In this document: positions 12,570 to 25,290 of the stretch, in pieces
Layout: every line of letters starts with the position of its first letter
How positions within the stretch are numbered: the first letter of the stretch is position 1
Assembly: GCA_002633005.1 (NCBI GenBank)
Contig: NMRA01000050.1
Location: 4,160 to 68,159 of the forward strand
Reading direction: 5' to 3'
Source: Phoronis australis
Lineage: Eukaryota > Phoronida > Phoronidae
Length of the DNA stretch: 64,000 bases
Position numbers and translations under genes: made by a program
Notes under the pieces: model-generated
What the model saw: the letters and a program-made list of their open reading frames with translations, nothing else
Told to the model about the DNA's origin: nothing
Database searches by the model: none

Positions 12570-13653
12570 AAAATTTGGCTTATTTTTCTTGTGTTTTGTT
12601 ACCTCAACTGGATGCTTTTATCAAGGTCTACTGTAGTTGGCTAAACATTTCTTCAGCACTTGTGGATTGGAAGTGTTACACCAAATCTCAGTCACTTTCA
12701 TGAAACAGAACCTATTGCTTGGTTGCATGAAACAGTCCCAAATAGAGACTCAACTAAGTTCCCTAAACCTACTGGGTATTTGTGGGCTTGTGAAAACACG
12801 GAATGTCTTTTCTTATGCTGTTTGAGCCTCAGTACTAAGTCAGTTTTGTCCTTGGTACAAATTGCTGGTAAATCTTACATTGAATTCTCAATATTGAGAA
12901 TAAGTTAGCATCTTTTCATGCAACACCCCTAAATTAAGGATTAAATCCCTAATTATTTTGATTGCATTAAGGGTTCAGTTTTTAGTTATATTATTAGTAT
13001 TAGTTGGGGCGATAATACACAACGCGTCAGCTTCGTTTGATCAGTTTATTCTTGAAGTGATGGTTATCTACAACCGATAAATACAGTTTGTCAGACGACG
13101 GAACCAAACAATGTTCTCAAAACGTTACCCAATAGTCAATACGGCTAGCACACGGGACTCGAACCCGCATTAAAAAAAAAAACACCACAAAACAGCCGTT
13201 ACAGTTCAACAATTAAACACTAGGCATAGAATATCCAGCAGACCTACAAGAATTGACCAAACGTAAAGCCTTAACAGAATTACATGTACTTACTGGAGTT
13301 TTCGGCGTGGCCCAGCTAATAATCTCTCTACAGTGCATCACAACATGTTGAAAACCAATATTCGAAATGAGCGCTGTAAATGAGTTTTAAAGCTAAAAAC
13401 CATCAAAACTGCAATGTGATCGGTTATATTACAATGGTAGCATCTATTTAGCCAATAAACAATTACCTAGGAGCATGGTAGACGGCATTTACAATGCGCC
13501 CTGGAAACGCCCTAAGATCTACATACAACGCCTCTAGTGGACGAAAAGATCCTAAACAAAAGACTAATGCTTCTGCATTAACAATTAGGAACTGTCATTC
13601 AGTTAAAGAAGAAATCATAATCAAGATAAAATGATAGCAAAAATATTACATCT

Positions 13654-14975
13654 GTGAGTAAAGAACAAAACAAATACTCAAAAGACTTAGGGAACTTAGT
13701 TGAGTCTACAGCTGACAAAACTAACTTAGCCAGGGCTCAGAATACTGGTCTGCGCTTAATCACAGGGGGCATCAAGATCACCCCCATCACGGAAATGGAG
13801 AAGACGGCAGGCTTAAGCTCATTGGAAGAAACACGGGATGAGAAACTCCTGAGACAGGGCGAAGAGATGAAGCGGCTTCCGTCACATCCACTGCATCCCA
13901 AATTCCAAGCCCTGGCCAAAAACCGCATCAAGAGGCAGAGTTGAAAACCACCTCATCAAGGCACTTCAGCAGAAACATCAACCTCTGCTATCCTCAATCA
14001 ACCAACCACTAAAAATGTTCCAAGACTTTGAAGAATGGTCCCTGGACGTTCCCCCCATCATTCTCGACATCCCTGGATTGAAGAAAGCATACACAACTGG
14101 AGGCAGTCCTGAAGGCCCTCCCCCTAGAAATCCTAGAAAGAGACTACCCTACCACCACCTGGACCAGATGGCTCTGTAGAGAATGTTGTCAGAAATAGGG
14201 AAGGTGGGGTATTCATACCCAGATACCCAGATGGCAGCAATCTGCGCAAGTCCATTGCCACGGGTCTTCACTCCACCAACTACAGACCTGAGGCAAATGC
14301 GCTTCACCTTGCAGCCCAGATACTCAACCAGCAAACGAGGCTCCCGGATCAGACGGTCTTCCTCACAGACTGCCGATCTCTTCTGCTGAGCCTCCGGACA
14401 ACAGAGACAGACCAGATCCTGCAATGCATCAAACAAGAGATGCACATTCTCAGCAGCAAAGCCACTGTTGTGCTAAAATGGATTCCCTCCCACTGCGACA
14501 TCAGCGGCAACGCGGAAGCAGACAGACTGTCCAAGGCAAGAAGCAAACTGGAGCAGACGTCGCACCCATCATCATATGGAGGAAGTAAAATTCCTCCTAC
14601 GAAGTCACTTTAGAAATGCCTGGAGGGCACGCCCACGTCTGGGGACTGAGGAAGACTATATCCACCAGCTTGACCGGCAGGAACAAGTCAATATCTCCAG
14701 GTTAAGAACCGGCCACTGCCAGCTGCTCTCCCACGTGCATCACCTGAAAATATCTCACACAGACAAGTGCCCCTGTGGCACTGGCCCCCAGACACCTGAT
14801 CATTTATTGCAGAGCTGCCCTACGTTCGATTCCCTAAGGCGCCAGACATGGCCCAGTCCGGTGGAACTCAAGGTAAAACTGTGGGGCCCGACGGCATCAT
14901 TGCGGCGAACTGCAGACTTCGCCCAAAAGACCAGACTGACTATCTAAGCTACATGGCCGGTAACGCTGAAGAGGA
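13654..14975 (+). mobile_element. LINE fragment: RT C-terminus, RNase H and CCHC-like tail (broken)
   Basis: Three plus-strand open pieces belong to one non-LTR retrotransposon. The first (13654-13944) has the post-RT sequence LRLITGG...ITEMEKTAGL. The middle (about 14190-14540) reads as an RNase H domain, with VFLTDCRSLL and the signature KWIPSHCDISGNAEADRLSK. The last (14576-14947) has the terminal metal-binding motif CPCGTGPQTPDHLLQSCP. RNase H in a LINE points to the I-type group, by established knowledge. The reading frame is interrupted by frameshifts, and the endonuclease and most of the RT are missing, so it is a dead 5'-truncated copy. Confidence 0.85.
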
Positions 14976-15249
14976 AGAAGAAGTCGAGTCCCTATTTGGG
15001 ACTGTTTCATGCAACCTGCCACTGGTTTCAAGTAACATACTGAAGATTCTTTCCAAGTGCAGATGTCACGAGTGGTTTGGTCAAGGAAGGTTTGAGACCA
15101 ATTTCATAACGTAGAAGGTGGGTTTAAAACCATTTTAAGCCAATATCCGCGATTGCTGATGGAACACGTGTGACTATAATGAACCAAGTACATATGTAGT
15201 AGCTTATCTGATTTGAATCACGCTAAGACCGTTGCAGTCATCTTTGTGT

Positions 15250-16450
15250 ATGGAGTGCCGAATTCGGATGATCAAGTATTTTACATGAAATTGAAAATGT
15301 TTTACTAACTTTTAAAAGGTATGATATTTATTTGTGTAGGGATTTCAACTTAAATCTCCTAAATTACGCAAACCATGACGGAACAAATCACTTTATAGAT
15401 CTGCTCTTTTCTTATGAACTTTTTCCAATGACAAATATACCAACACACCAACAAGAATAACTGCTCATAGCCAAATTTCTATTGATAATATATTTGTGAT
15501 TAACATTAGAATGAATAAAAACTTTGGGATACTTATTGAAGACATGTCTTATCAGATGGTTGTTGTTCAATTTACTGAATATGCAAGCAATATATAAGAA
15601 CTTACTACTTATAGACAGACAAGGTGTTTCACAAGTGAAAATGTAACTAATTTCTACAGGACCTGATATCCTTTTCACAGGATGCAGTTTTGAAAACTAA
15701 TGGTCCAAATGATTCCTATGTGTCTTTTAGTGAAACTTTCAATGATTTAATGAATAAGCACTATAATCCTTTACAGCATATAAACATACGTTATAAAATG
15801 GGGACTTCTTGATTGATAACAACTGCGTTAAAAATGCCTATAAGAAAATGAATTTTTGTATAAGCAGTTCCTCAAACATCGAAATCGAGAAACAGAACAT
15901 GTGTGAAAACATTAATGAACACATGATTGTATGAACACAATAATTGTTCCATACTTGTCTTACTGCTGTGAGTCCTGGGGAAGTACACACCTCATAAAAC
16001 ACATTAATTGTTCCATACTTGTATTACTGTTGTAAGTGCTGGGCAAGTACACAACTCATAACACATAATGCAATATTTCTATTGCAGAAAAGAGCACTAA
16101 GAATAGTTGCGAAAAAACATTTTCTGCACACACATTTGTTTTATGTCACAGTTTCCGAATCTTAAAGTTGGTTGATTTAAAAATTATTTCACACTCATAA
16201 AATGTACATGTATCAAGCCAAAAAAATCCTTCCTCAAAATTTGTAGTCAATGTTATCGAATGTACTATAGGTCAACAAAGGTCTGAAAGAAATTTACACA
16301 ACTTCAGTATAGTATATTATACTGTAGAACTGACCTTGGGTATAGGGCCTTTGACATAGGAGCACCTAAACTACGGAATGGTCTCACAGCCACAGTTAAA
16401 CAGTCGGTTTCACTTACCATTTTCAAAAAAACGTTTCATAAATACAGCAG
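15250..16450 (+). mobile_element. second LINE remnant (endonuclease end plus RT C-terminal region)
   Basis: Near 15340-15420 a frame gives GDFNLNLLNYANHDG, the conserved GDFN block of AP-like LINE endonucleases. From about 15945 to 16440, frames with several stops give PYLSYCCESWGS and then a run resembling the conserved end of CR1/L2-type RT proteins. The central RT is deleted. Stops and frameshifts throughout show it is long dead. It contains the local tandem duplication at 15942-16063. Confidence 0.65.
15942..16063 (+). repeat. tandem duplication inside LINE remnant
   Basis: TTGTTCCATACTTGT and the following AAGTACACA block occur twice about 62 bp apart with several differences, duplicating the PYL-YCC coding segment of the LINE. 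Confidence 0.75.
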
Positions 16451-16787
16451 TGTCCTCACATGTAATTTATCCATTATCATACTAAGTAAGCTTTTATATT
16501 GTAGTATTGTATTCTATAATTATGTTACAGGTTTACGGTACATGTAGATATGTTTTTTTCAAAGTCATGTAATAAGCGGTGTTTACTTCATTGTTATTCT
16601 TTTAAAGCATACGCAAGCATAACCTCTACCCAGTTCCCATTCCAGTCATACTGTTTTTATACGTGTTGATGTCTCATTTTAAAGTAATATCATATTACTC
16701 GTACAGGTATTAACTGATCTGCACGCCATTATTTTGTTGTTGTTTTTTTCTAAATGTTATGTTATTGTAGTTTTATCTACAATAACA

Positions 16788-17009
16788 CATTCGCGCACCC
16801 AGCCTTTAATATTTGGGGCTCGAATTTCTGGCGGGAGGACTAAAAAAAAAACGGGGTACCACCTTCACTGTGAGTCTGTGCCTTTTTAGTGGATTTTTTC
16901 TCGTTTTCTCGCACGTTTTGTTTCTCTGAGGCGGACCTTTTTGCCCCCTTCACCAAATGAGGGGTTCGTTCGAGCCGAGCCCCCCGAGCCCCTCCTGGGT
17001 GCGCGCATG
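16788..17009 (+). repeat. MITE (family A), copy 2, complete
   Basis: About 222 bp, bounded by CATTCGCGCACCCAG on the left and its inverted match CTGGGTGCGCGCATG on the right. The interior is non-coding and shared with 4829-5062, 32054-32120 and 38754-38852. Confidence 0.75.
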
Positions 17010-17382
17010 TAACTTAAAAGTTGTTAAAATTAGATTCCCCTTATATCTTATATCTTATATTTTTGTATTGTAGATGGGTTAGGTGAGTTTACAATGCATC
17101 TTGATAAATTAGTTTAAGATGTTGTACATTAACAGTGGATTATCTCAGTACAAGGGCTTTTCACACTTCTACGGCCTCCTTTTCCAAATATTGTTACTAC
17201 AACTCGTGCGCTTTATAAGTAATTATCACATATTTTGAAATAAATTGATTGGTGTTTATGTGCACAGTTCACATCACAACTGTTGCAATGAGCATGACAA
17301 TTAACTTTCCATACCAGTCGTTGCACGTCTTGGCTTTATGGATTTGATCGCGGTATATCTTGATTTGCATTGTTCTGTTTAG

Positions 17383-17694
17383 ACGGTCCAGCGACAGTGT
17401 ACGTTAGCGCCCTCTATGGCGCCGGGTGAATTGAACGTAACATCTTCTACGTAACGATGAACAGAAGTTATACGCTTATCTTTTCACATGGCCCTGTCAA
17501 CGAGCGGTCGAGAAATGTATGGGAAGGGACTTTCCCACGAGACCACTACCAAGTGAATGAGACTAACTCAGACTTTCCCCACGTAACATTTGTTGCGTCT
17601 GCTGACCATCTTGGAAAGACAATAACTTATCGTGCGGTGAACGATAAGCACTCGGAATTCAATGCATCTATAACTCTCACGGTAGACGTTGCTT
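17383..17694 (+). pseudogene. Ig-like exon 4, decayed
   Basis: Splice acceptor TTTAG followed by the usual Gly-Pro start, and a GTACGT donor that gives 312 nt, still a multiple of three. The phase-1 frame meets TGA at 17427-17429. The segment that should hold the first Cys and core Trp is unrecognisable (IFSHGPVN), and the second Cys position is Tyr (ITYRAVND). The C-terminal strand ITLTVDVA is preserved. Both disulphide residues are gone, so this exon cannot make a normal domain. Confidence 0.7.
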
Positions 17695-17888
17695 GTACGT
17701 GTTTGTTTATATTACTTCATAATTAATCTGTATGCACGTGGATTTTCAGTGGCTGATACCCGACGTTAGAGTTGTTAGATCAAATAGAAAATTCAACACT
17801 TTTCTCAAAAAGGCATAAAACGGTATACATGTACGTTCAGTAACTCATTCGAGGACATATTAGTCAAGCACCATATCTGTCATTTCAG

Positions 17889-18236
17889 TTGGACCGGCCG
17901 TCCTCACCATGACTGATGTTAGCGTAAACGCCAGGGTACTTAGTGACCAGAAAAAGATGTACAATATTGTTGATAAGGGGACCTACAAACTTAAGTGTAC
18001 TTCGGATGTTTGCTTTCCTAATATGTCTGTTGTCTGGATACACCCTGGGATCAAAGCTAGAGAGACATCAACGAATCGGTTTCCGAGCAAGAATACACAC
18101 GGCGGCGTGCGAGCAGAGAAATGGCTGACACTTGTAGCAGAGCCTGCGCTTAACGGCAAACAAGTAGCGTGTGTCGCCACAAATACTCGCGAGCACACCC
18201 TTACCCGAGGAGCTGCACTCACATTTTCGATGATCT
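17889..18236 (+). CDS. Ig-like domain exon 5 (intact)
   Basis: Exon of 348 nt, acceptor TTTCAG, donor GTGAGT, phase 1-1. Gly-Pro start, first Cys near residue 36 (YKLKCTSD) with an extra Cys five residues on, Trp near 49 (VVWIHP) and second Cys near 94 (VACVATN). Open throughout. It sits 194 nt after the decayed exon 4. Confidence 0.8.
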
Positions 18237-20031
18237 GTGAGTTGGTTTTCGTGAGTTACATGTATCCAGCATAGCCTCTGCTATGTCTGTAAGCAAAACG
18301 CTTACATGTTTGTTGTTGACTGGATTATAATAGGACCATGCCGGATTACACTTCGATACTCAAACCTCGCTGTATTTACCCACAATTCTGCAAACATCCG
18401 CTAGACACATTTCCTGCCTTGTTTTAGTGCCCCTGGACGTCCATCTGCTTTTTGTTGTCTGATACCTGGCAAATTTTTCTCGGCGGAATTACTTTATTCG
18501 TCCTTCCTATGCCAACAAAATTTTACTGGTGTGCTGTGGGCTCCAACGCCGAGTTCAAAAAACGATAACTGGAAAAATACCCGTAGATGCATGATGTGAC
18601 ATTCTTCGCCTTCAAGACATCAATGAGAGACAAGGAAATGCGAAGGGAGTCGATAAAACAAGTTTGTCGATTTACTTTTGAACCAAACAGAATTCCCTTT
18701 CTTGAAGATGTCTAGCACCATTGAGGGCTGAAATCTGCCCATCCCTGCTTATCGACGTGATCTGCGAAAATGTGCCTGATTTCCAAAACGAGGTTACATG
18801 CTTTTTTGTCTCCGAAGGAAGGTAAAGGTCGTGTAATCCGGGTAGGCCCTATTGCACATGAACCTATACTAATTTTTTTTTTCAAAATGTTGATCTGCAA
18901 CGTCGACAAAATATATATTGTAAAGTAGATTATCAGTCATGTGCGTGGACAATACAATGTATATCAGAAATCGCGTTCGAGTAATAGTAGTTTAACTGAC
19001 TTTTTACTTCATATGACGCTTGATATTTAAAGAGGACAGCAGACGGACTATATACAAACAGTGTCATAAGAAGTCGAAATTTGACCTCTAAAGAGCGCCA
19101 AAATCAAGATCAATATAACACCGCTATACTTTACTAGATTGCGATGATTTTATGTTGATGAGATTATGATATAAATTTAGTTGGAGATTCGTCTTTCAAA
19201 TTTGCTGTTTGAAGTAAGTCACCTCAAATATCGACACCTCCTTTGTCAGTTGCTTAGTGTGACGTCATTGTGCAATTTGATGTCGTATATATAATTCGTA
19301 AACGACAAAATAAACAAATCTAAACAGAAAATCATTTTCAAAGTCAGTAATGTGTCAGTTGAAAGTAAAAAAATCTTATTGATTTGTTTCATGAGTCATT
19401 TTGGTGAAGCAGCGATTGTTTTGTGAGTTTGACAAACTGACAAATCACAGTGACGTCCGATTCAGAAAATGGAAAACATTACGAGTTCATTATAAATTTT
19501 CCGAAACGTTTACTTAGATGAAGATAGATGAACAAAAATGTAGTGCTGCATTTCAAGTAATGAATTATTTCACAAACAATAAAAGACTCTTTTCATGTGC
19601 AAACAGGCCAAGAACTCTCTCCCTACAGAGTGGCGAAGAACGAACGAGGTAACGCCATACTTTTATCATCTAAAACTGAGAAGCTACACAGCATGGATAG
19701 TGTGCAGCTCTAATATTGAAAGGCCATTTTCATAATACAGCCAGAGGCGGATGTACAGGGGGCTCAGGGGGTCAAGCCCCACCCTCGGAACAGGATCAAA
19801 ATAAAAATTGAAACAAAAAATCGCCGGAAAACGAAATCAGCTACTTAAAAACACAAAAAATCTTACACGGGAGTAGGGAAACCCCCATCCCGACCTTCTT
19901 TCCGCTCGGGGCTACGCGCCTCGGATTTGCTTGATTTCTAACCCCCCCCCCTTACTGAAAACGTATATCTGCCACTGACGGCTGTACATGTACATGTACA
20001 TCTGTCTTAGGAGAAATCCGTTTCATTGCAG
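18237..20031 (+). other. intron with one MITE
   Basis: No exon recognised. The family B-like element at 19741-19977 lies near its 3' end, and an alternating TACATG tract runs up to the acceptor of exon 6. Confidence 0.5.
19741..19977. repeat. MITE, family B-like, copy with C9 tract
   Basis: Starts CCAGAGGCGGATGTACAGGG and ends ATATCTGCCACTG, an imperfect inverted match to the start. The inner CGGGG/CCCCC blocks align with the partial copy at 47996-48099. Non-coding. Confidence 0.6.
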
Positions 20032-20370
20032 TTGGTCCCACCACCGTTTACGTTACTGCAAAAGGTGGAACATACAATATGCTAAGCGGACGCTTTACTG
20101 TGAGAACAGGTGTTCCCAGTGAAATAACCTGTGAAACCGACAGCACCAGCGACGCCGCAATAGTCAAGTGGAGTGTGGACCCGATTGGCTTGGTGACAAA
20201 CAAAACAGAAACGAAAGAAACACTCGGTGGTTTCAACAACGGGAAGATTTACAGTAGCCAAATTTCGTTCAAACCTGACCAAAATTTTCACAAGGCCATA
20301 ATGACGCGCACAGCTACCAACGCAGATGGAAAAAATACAGTTTCCAAAAAAATTGATCTAAACGTAATAT
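20032..20370 (+). CDS. Ig-like domain exon 6 (second disulphide Cys replaced by Arg)
   Basis: Exon of 339 nt, acceptor TTGCAG, donor GTAAGA, phase 1-1, open. Gly-Pro-Thr start, first Cys near residue 33 (EITCETD), Trp near 46 (VKWSVD). The second Cys position near 92 is Arg (IMTRTATN), consistent with TGC to CGC. Apart from this the domain is complete, including the final LNV strand. Confidence 0.78.
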
Positions 20371-21727
20371 GTAAGATATTAAGTTTTGTTGCTGTAAGGT
20401 AGGACACTTTGTTGAATTGTTTGTGTTCCATGTCATTACTGAAGCACTTAAGCACACACACACACACACAGTAAGGTAAAAATGCCATTGAATTGAAGTC
20501 ATACTCTTTTACCTTCTTAACCGGTGAACCTAGCAGAATATTGACGACTCTCCTGAACAGAGTAACAAAAGCAGTATTATACAACTGAACATAAAGTGGA
20601 CAAAACTGAAATTAAAACAATACATGCAGGTATGCGTGTGTTCGCAAACCAATGGCGCACTTTGTCTTATGGCCGGGAACAATAGAACTCCAGCCAATTC
20701 GGATCTCGCGATGTTGACCTAACGCCGATCATCCGTGATAATTGGTTTGTTCCTGTGCTGGTTATTCCCGGAGGATTTACCGTCACTAAAACGTTTTACA
20801 ACTGTGTCGTTTTTCTACCAAATTGCATACAGAGTCATATCATAAGAAAGCATTTAACCAGTCCTTGATTGTGCACGGTAATAACAGAAACAAACGACAA
20901 GCAATTTAATTTATAATCACTTAGTCATCACTTAGCATACCTGACGGATTTATAATATTTTTAATTCTAAAAGCCAAGAGTGTTACCAAAATGCGGAATA
21001 TTATATTGTATACTTGTAACATAAAAAGAGAAAAAACAGAGAGGCTGACTGTGTAAACAAGCAGGGAAATAATTTCAATGATTCACTAAAGATTTCTGGC
21101 CTCTCCAAACACAGATTGTAAAATATGGATTATCCACAATTAGTGTAAATAATTTAGTCAGGCATTCATCCAAAATAATACATTTTGGTGCCGTTCGATA
21201 AAGTGGCAGGATGCAGTGACATCTACAAAATGGGATAAACTAGTTACATGTACTTCAAATACCTGTCCGAAGTTTGCAAATTAAGGCTTTCTGATATCAA
21301 AAAGGAGCAAATATCTGATGTGTAGATTTGAAATGTACTGTGGATAGATCATTACATAGACTGCAGAGTAGGACTTTCCCTTGTAGTTTGTACATGTAAA
21401 TGAACTCAGACCTTTAGAAATTACTACTAAGTGACCATGGCAGACCCAAGAGGGTCCGAATTTCGGGAAAACAGTGTGGCATCTTGGTCTATGCCAAAAC
21501 GCAAGGGTGAAATGTTGGCCGCACAACGCAAAAACATCCCAACAGCGTTTTTTTGTCAAACGGGAGATGCCGACGTTACACTCCAAAGCGCCCGATGGCA
21601 ATTACGGGTGCCTCAAAAACCCATTAAACGCCGGTCCAGGTTTTTCTTTGTAGTCGAACTAAAAAATAGTGCTATCGCACGTTGGAAATTGCAGTAGTGT
21701 ATTTTAATCTGTAATTGTCGCCGTGTG

Positions 21728-22425
21728 TCAAAAACATTTGTATGGTGTGAAGAGATGGCAGGAAAACTTCAAAAAGTGTGTCATGAATACGCGCCAACAT
21801 GTGTACATATGCATGCGCGGGTGCGCACGAGTGTGTGTGTGCGTGTTAGTTGTCAATAAATGGTTGAGAACATCCGCTGCACTGTGTGTCTCTTTACAGT
21901 GTTCTTTGACTCTGATGCTAAGAATCCTGTTGGTCATTCCAATGTAAAACTGTTCATTACAGTTGAGTTGGTACACAACATGACTTCTTTGAGAATTACT
22001 CAATGGTGTTTTTAGTCTAGACAATGACAAAAGTCTGTTGTTTTACATTGGAATGACCAACAGGATTCTTAGCAGAACACTGTAAGGACACACACAGTGC
22101 TGTTCTCAACCATTCATTGACAACTGGTCACACTATACATGTAGATTGCTCTGGTGTTCAGATCTTACACAAGGATAATGCCACCCTCGGGCTCCTCATA
22201 ATGGAGAGTATAGAGTTGAACCATGCTGAACGCTATCTCAATAGAATCTTTGGTTCATTTGAGCTCCAACTGTTTTGATTTCTGGTCTCTCCTCCTCGCA
22301 ATGCATTTTGACGTGTACCTGTAAAGTCTGTTCTCCACCCGTGTTGCCTGTTTGAGTATGTGAACTGTTCCTTGAGAATGGTTTAATATGTATTAAACCG
22401 AAACGTTGGATAAGTATGTAATCAC
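21728..22425 (-). mobile_element. Penelope-like element fragment with inverted GIY-YIG segment
   Basis: On the minus strand, 22030-21840 codes VVYQLNCNEQFYIGMTNRIL followed by VKEHCKETHSAADVLNHLL. This is a GIY-YIG endonuclease core, with FYIGMTNR as the 'YIG' half. The plus strand at about 22040-22135 repeats the same sequence in inverted orientation (CATTGGAATGACCAACAGGA). It then runs on to a 3' tail with CCGAAACGTTGG at about 22398-22410, a sequence typical of Penelope ends. No reverse transcriptase is present. The head-to-head arrangement suggests a rearranged insertion. Confidence 0.65.
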
Positions 22426-24204
22426 TTACTTACGCGCTAACATGAGTATATATGCATGAGCAGGCGTGCACGCTTGCGTGTGTGTGCGTGCGTGGGCGTG
22501 TGCGTGCCTGTGTGTGCGTGTGTGTGTTGTTTGTATTTCAGCTGGTGATCCTCAAAGGCAAAAGCCGTTTCTTTGACGATCGCAACACAACACAAGCAAG
22601 AAATATAAAGTATGCGCAAGTAATTAATAAATATTGATGTATTGGTCGTAAGTTGAGACTGACATATGTGTCAATAGCATAAATATTTAAAAATAAATCA
22701 TCTCGGTAAAAATATGGTAGTGTTACATATCAATCCTCCACAGATTACAACATAATGAACAAATTGTTTATGCGTAAGCGATAACTACATCTGTGACTGT
22801 TTGTGTGTGCTTGTGCGGGTGCTTGCTTGCGTGAAGTTGCGTACGCTTGTGCGTATATGTATGCATACACATGAGTAACGTGTCTTTGTTGTAGCGGTGG
22901 GTGCACCCGTAGCGGTAGAAGCAGCATGAGTCATTGCAAAGAAAGTGTCTTGTTCTTGTAATGTCTTTTAAAACCCATCAGCAATGTGCGTGTGTTTATC
23001 TTACCTAGAACTCAAGAAGATAACATACTTAATTTTCAGGAGTAATTTCTAATAGGTTTGTTGTCCCGATTGTGATAGCATTGAAATTGTTTGAAAGTAA
23101 CGTGGAAGTTGGTTGTGTAAATTTGCAAAATATTCAGAACTTCTTCAAGCAAAGGCACTTTCAAACTATGCATATTTAATGTGTATAGGCAAATTATTGT
23201 TTTAACACTAATTTTCCTATACAAAGCAAATTGGGGATTAGTAAACTTTCTGAAGAAGTAATCTGCTGACATGTTTAAATTCCCATATTGTGATATCGAA
23301 AATTAAATGAGTACGGATCCAGTAGTAATAAACCGTAGTCACTGCAAAAAAAGACAACATTTTTTACTTAAATAACTTCGTTGCTTGTTTGTGCAACGAT
23401 TGTGCCCAGCAGATCAATATCTTGTGGTCAGTACATGAATAAAGAATTGCCAAATATCATTCTAAGATTAAGGTTGATTGTTTAACGCAAAATGAGGGCA
23501 TTAATTGATGAGTTATTTTTCTCTGGAATACATGTACTTAGCTTTGGAGACATTTAACTCAGTTTGTTGATTGATGACCGCGGAAATATGTCTGTTAGCT
23601 CGTTTTTGATTTCAGTTTCGTAGTCTGTTGATTTTGTAGACGAAGCTATTTGTATGTCAGACAGGCGTCATTATAGCAAACATATGGGTCTCAACTTCAA
23701 CTGAGAACTGGATTTGTGGGTGTCGCTTTCGTAAATAAGTAAAAGGAGGAGGCCATGTCTAGATACGTGGGGTACATGTCTAGATACGTGGGGTACACGT
23801 GTGACAACAGTTGACTTCTGGGTGGCAAGATTGTCAAATAAAATAAAATGCTGTCGATTGGTTAAATAATTTTTGAAGAAGTACCTTTCTAATCCAGATA
23901 TACCATAAAACGAAGTTTGTCTGGCAAGCTACCATTGTTTGGTGTGTCATAATATGTTTTTGGAAGGTCTAAACAGATCGTTGTCGGGTTTATCGTTCGT
24001 CCATATATCCGTTAATCCTGTCACTTGATTGTAGATTAGAAAACCCTGGTGATCTTAGTTGATGAAAACCGTATCGACGTAATAAATTGCTCGTTCTGAG
24101 GTAGTCAAGAAGCTGTTCATTCCAAGAACTTAAGTAGCATTTTTATTCAGCTAGAAATTGACGGAAGACTTTAAATGTATTTGTTTTATTTGCATTCAAG
24201 GCAC

Positions 24205-24390
24205 GCAGATTTCCGTCTGCGATGGCTTTAAAGATGCATTTTGTTTGCTCCCAACTATGCTAATATATAAAAACGACAATGCTATTTGAGCATCATATAC
24301 GCTAATTAAAGTACAGTTGTATTCACTGACAACTTGTGAATACGAAAACAAAAATATGCAAATAGGTGACCTTTGCACTAATGACCTACC
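24205..24390 (-). repeat. dispersed repeat, inverted partner of 53022-53210
   Basis: Read on the minus strand it matches 53022-53210 through GTCATTAGTGCAAAGGTCAC, CACAAGTTGTCA-TGAATACAACTG and the later TTTAAAG/TTTAAGG block. Non-coding. Confidence 0.65.
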
Positions 24391-25290
24391 GTGGAGGCTC
24401 TTAAAGCCCGTGTCATGCAGTGTCATTCCCCAACACTACGTCACGCTACTTACTGGACACAGTTGAGTGATTTACGGTGGATCATTTTCGATACAAAATT
24501 CGTTCTTAAATTTTTTTGGCAATTTTCACCGCTTCATATTCACATCGCCGTTACATGTTGTGTTTCTAAATAGTTTGACCAATCAACCACAGAGTTCACT
24601 TTAACCGGAAACGAGCTATAGGAAGACCTACACATGTACTTCACATGAGGGCGGCAGCTTAGCCTCCCAACTAAGGCCCCTTATATCTTGAAGTGGGATT
24701 CTCTGTATGCTCATAACTATATATTTTTATTACTTTTCTGAACTAGCGCGCCATTATCTTAATTTTTTGATTAGCTGACATGAAGTTAGGACCGGACTAA
24801 ACGTTCATTTATGTCTAGTTCACCGTCCGGTACAAACCACGGGACTGGTCTTTGGAGATACTGAGGTTTTGCCCCTTAATGAGGTAAAACGTATGGAGAT
24901 TGAACACAAAATTTGGGACAATGACAGCTCCAGAACCGTGGCAGCGATGGGAATATTTAAAATTGCGGTGACTGTGTGAGCAGGTTGATGACCACCTAAA
25001 CGGTGCGACCGGAGTTCAGGGGGGGACTATATTGCAATGGCGTTTGCAGACTCTCTCTCGGACTGGGAGGGGTAGCTTATATTAGATTTACTCGTGCCTT
25101 GACAAAGCACTGCATACAGATTAAACAGGCAGATCAAAAATACAAGCCTTGTGATAGACAAAATGGTTCTTTTATTTTCGGCGATGAGACTCAAAAAATC
25201 ATCACCGGATAGTTATATGAGAGCGAATCACCGACACACCTTTAGTTGCAACATACTCGTGCTAAAGTGTGAGGCTGCCTTTGCTTACAG

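Larger units (their letters stand above)
11182..13650 (+). other. intron with tandem duplication and foldback element
   Basis: No exon recognised. It contains a roughly 40-bp tandem duplication (12087-12176) and a foldback MITE (12271-12569), both listed separately, and a run of A11 at 13170-13180. Confidence 0.5.
20371..25290 (+). other. long intron, 4.9 kb
   Basis: No exon recognised. It holds a short CA repeat (20453-20470), a Penelope-type fragment (21728-22425), GT-rich stretches (21830-21845, 22470-22530) and one copy of a dispersed repeat (24205-24390). Open frames in the GT-rich parts are low-complexity artefacts. Confidence 0.5.

Noticed and set aside
22340-22410. Hammerhead ribozyme in the Penelope tail
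   Set aside because: GAAAC and a short stem are present, but I cannot place the CUGANGA core, so I make no ribozyme call.
22530-22600. Degenerate Ig exon after TATTTCAG-CTGGTGATCCT
   Set aside because: The start resembles the array acceptors, but the frame stops within twelve codons and no Ig strand, Cys or Trp pattern follows.
22437-22927. Several open frames rich in His/Thr or Cys/Val on both strands
   Set aside because: They are translations of GT/CA-rich low-complexity sequence.
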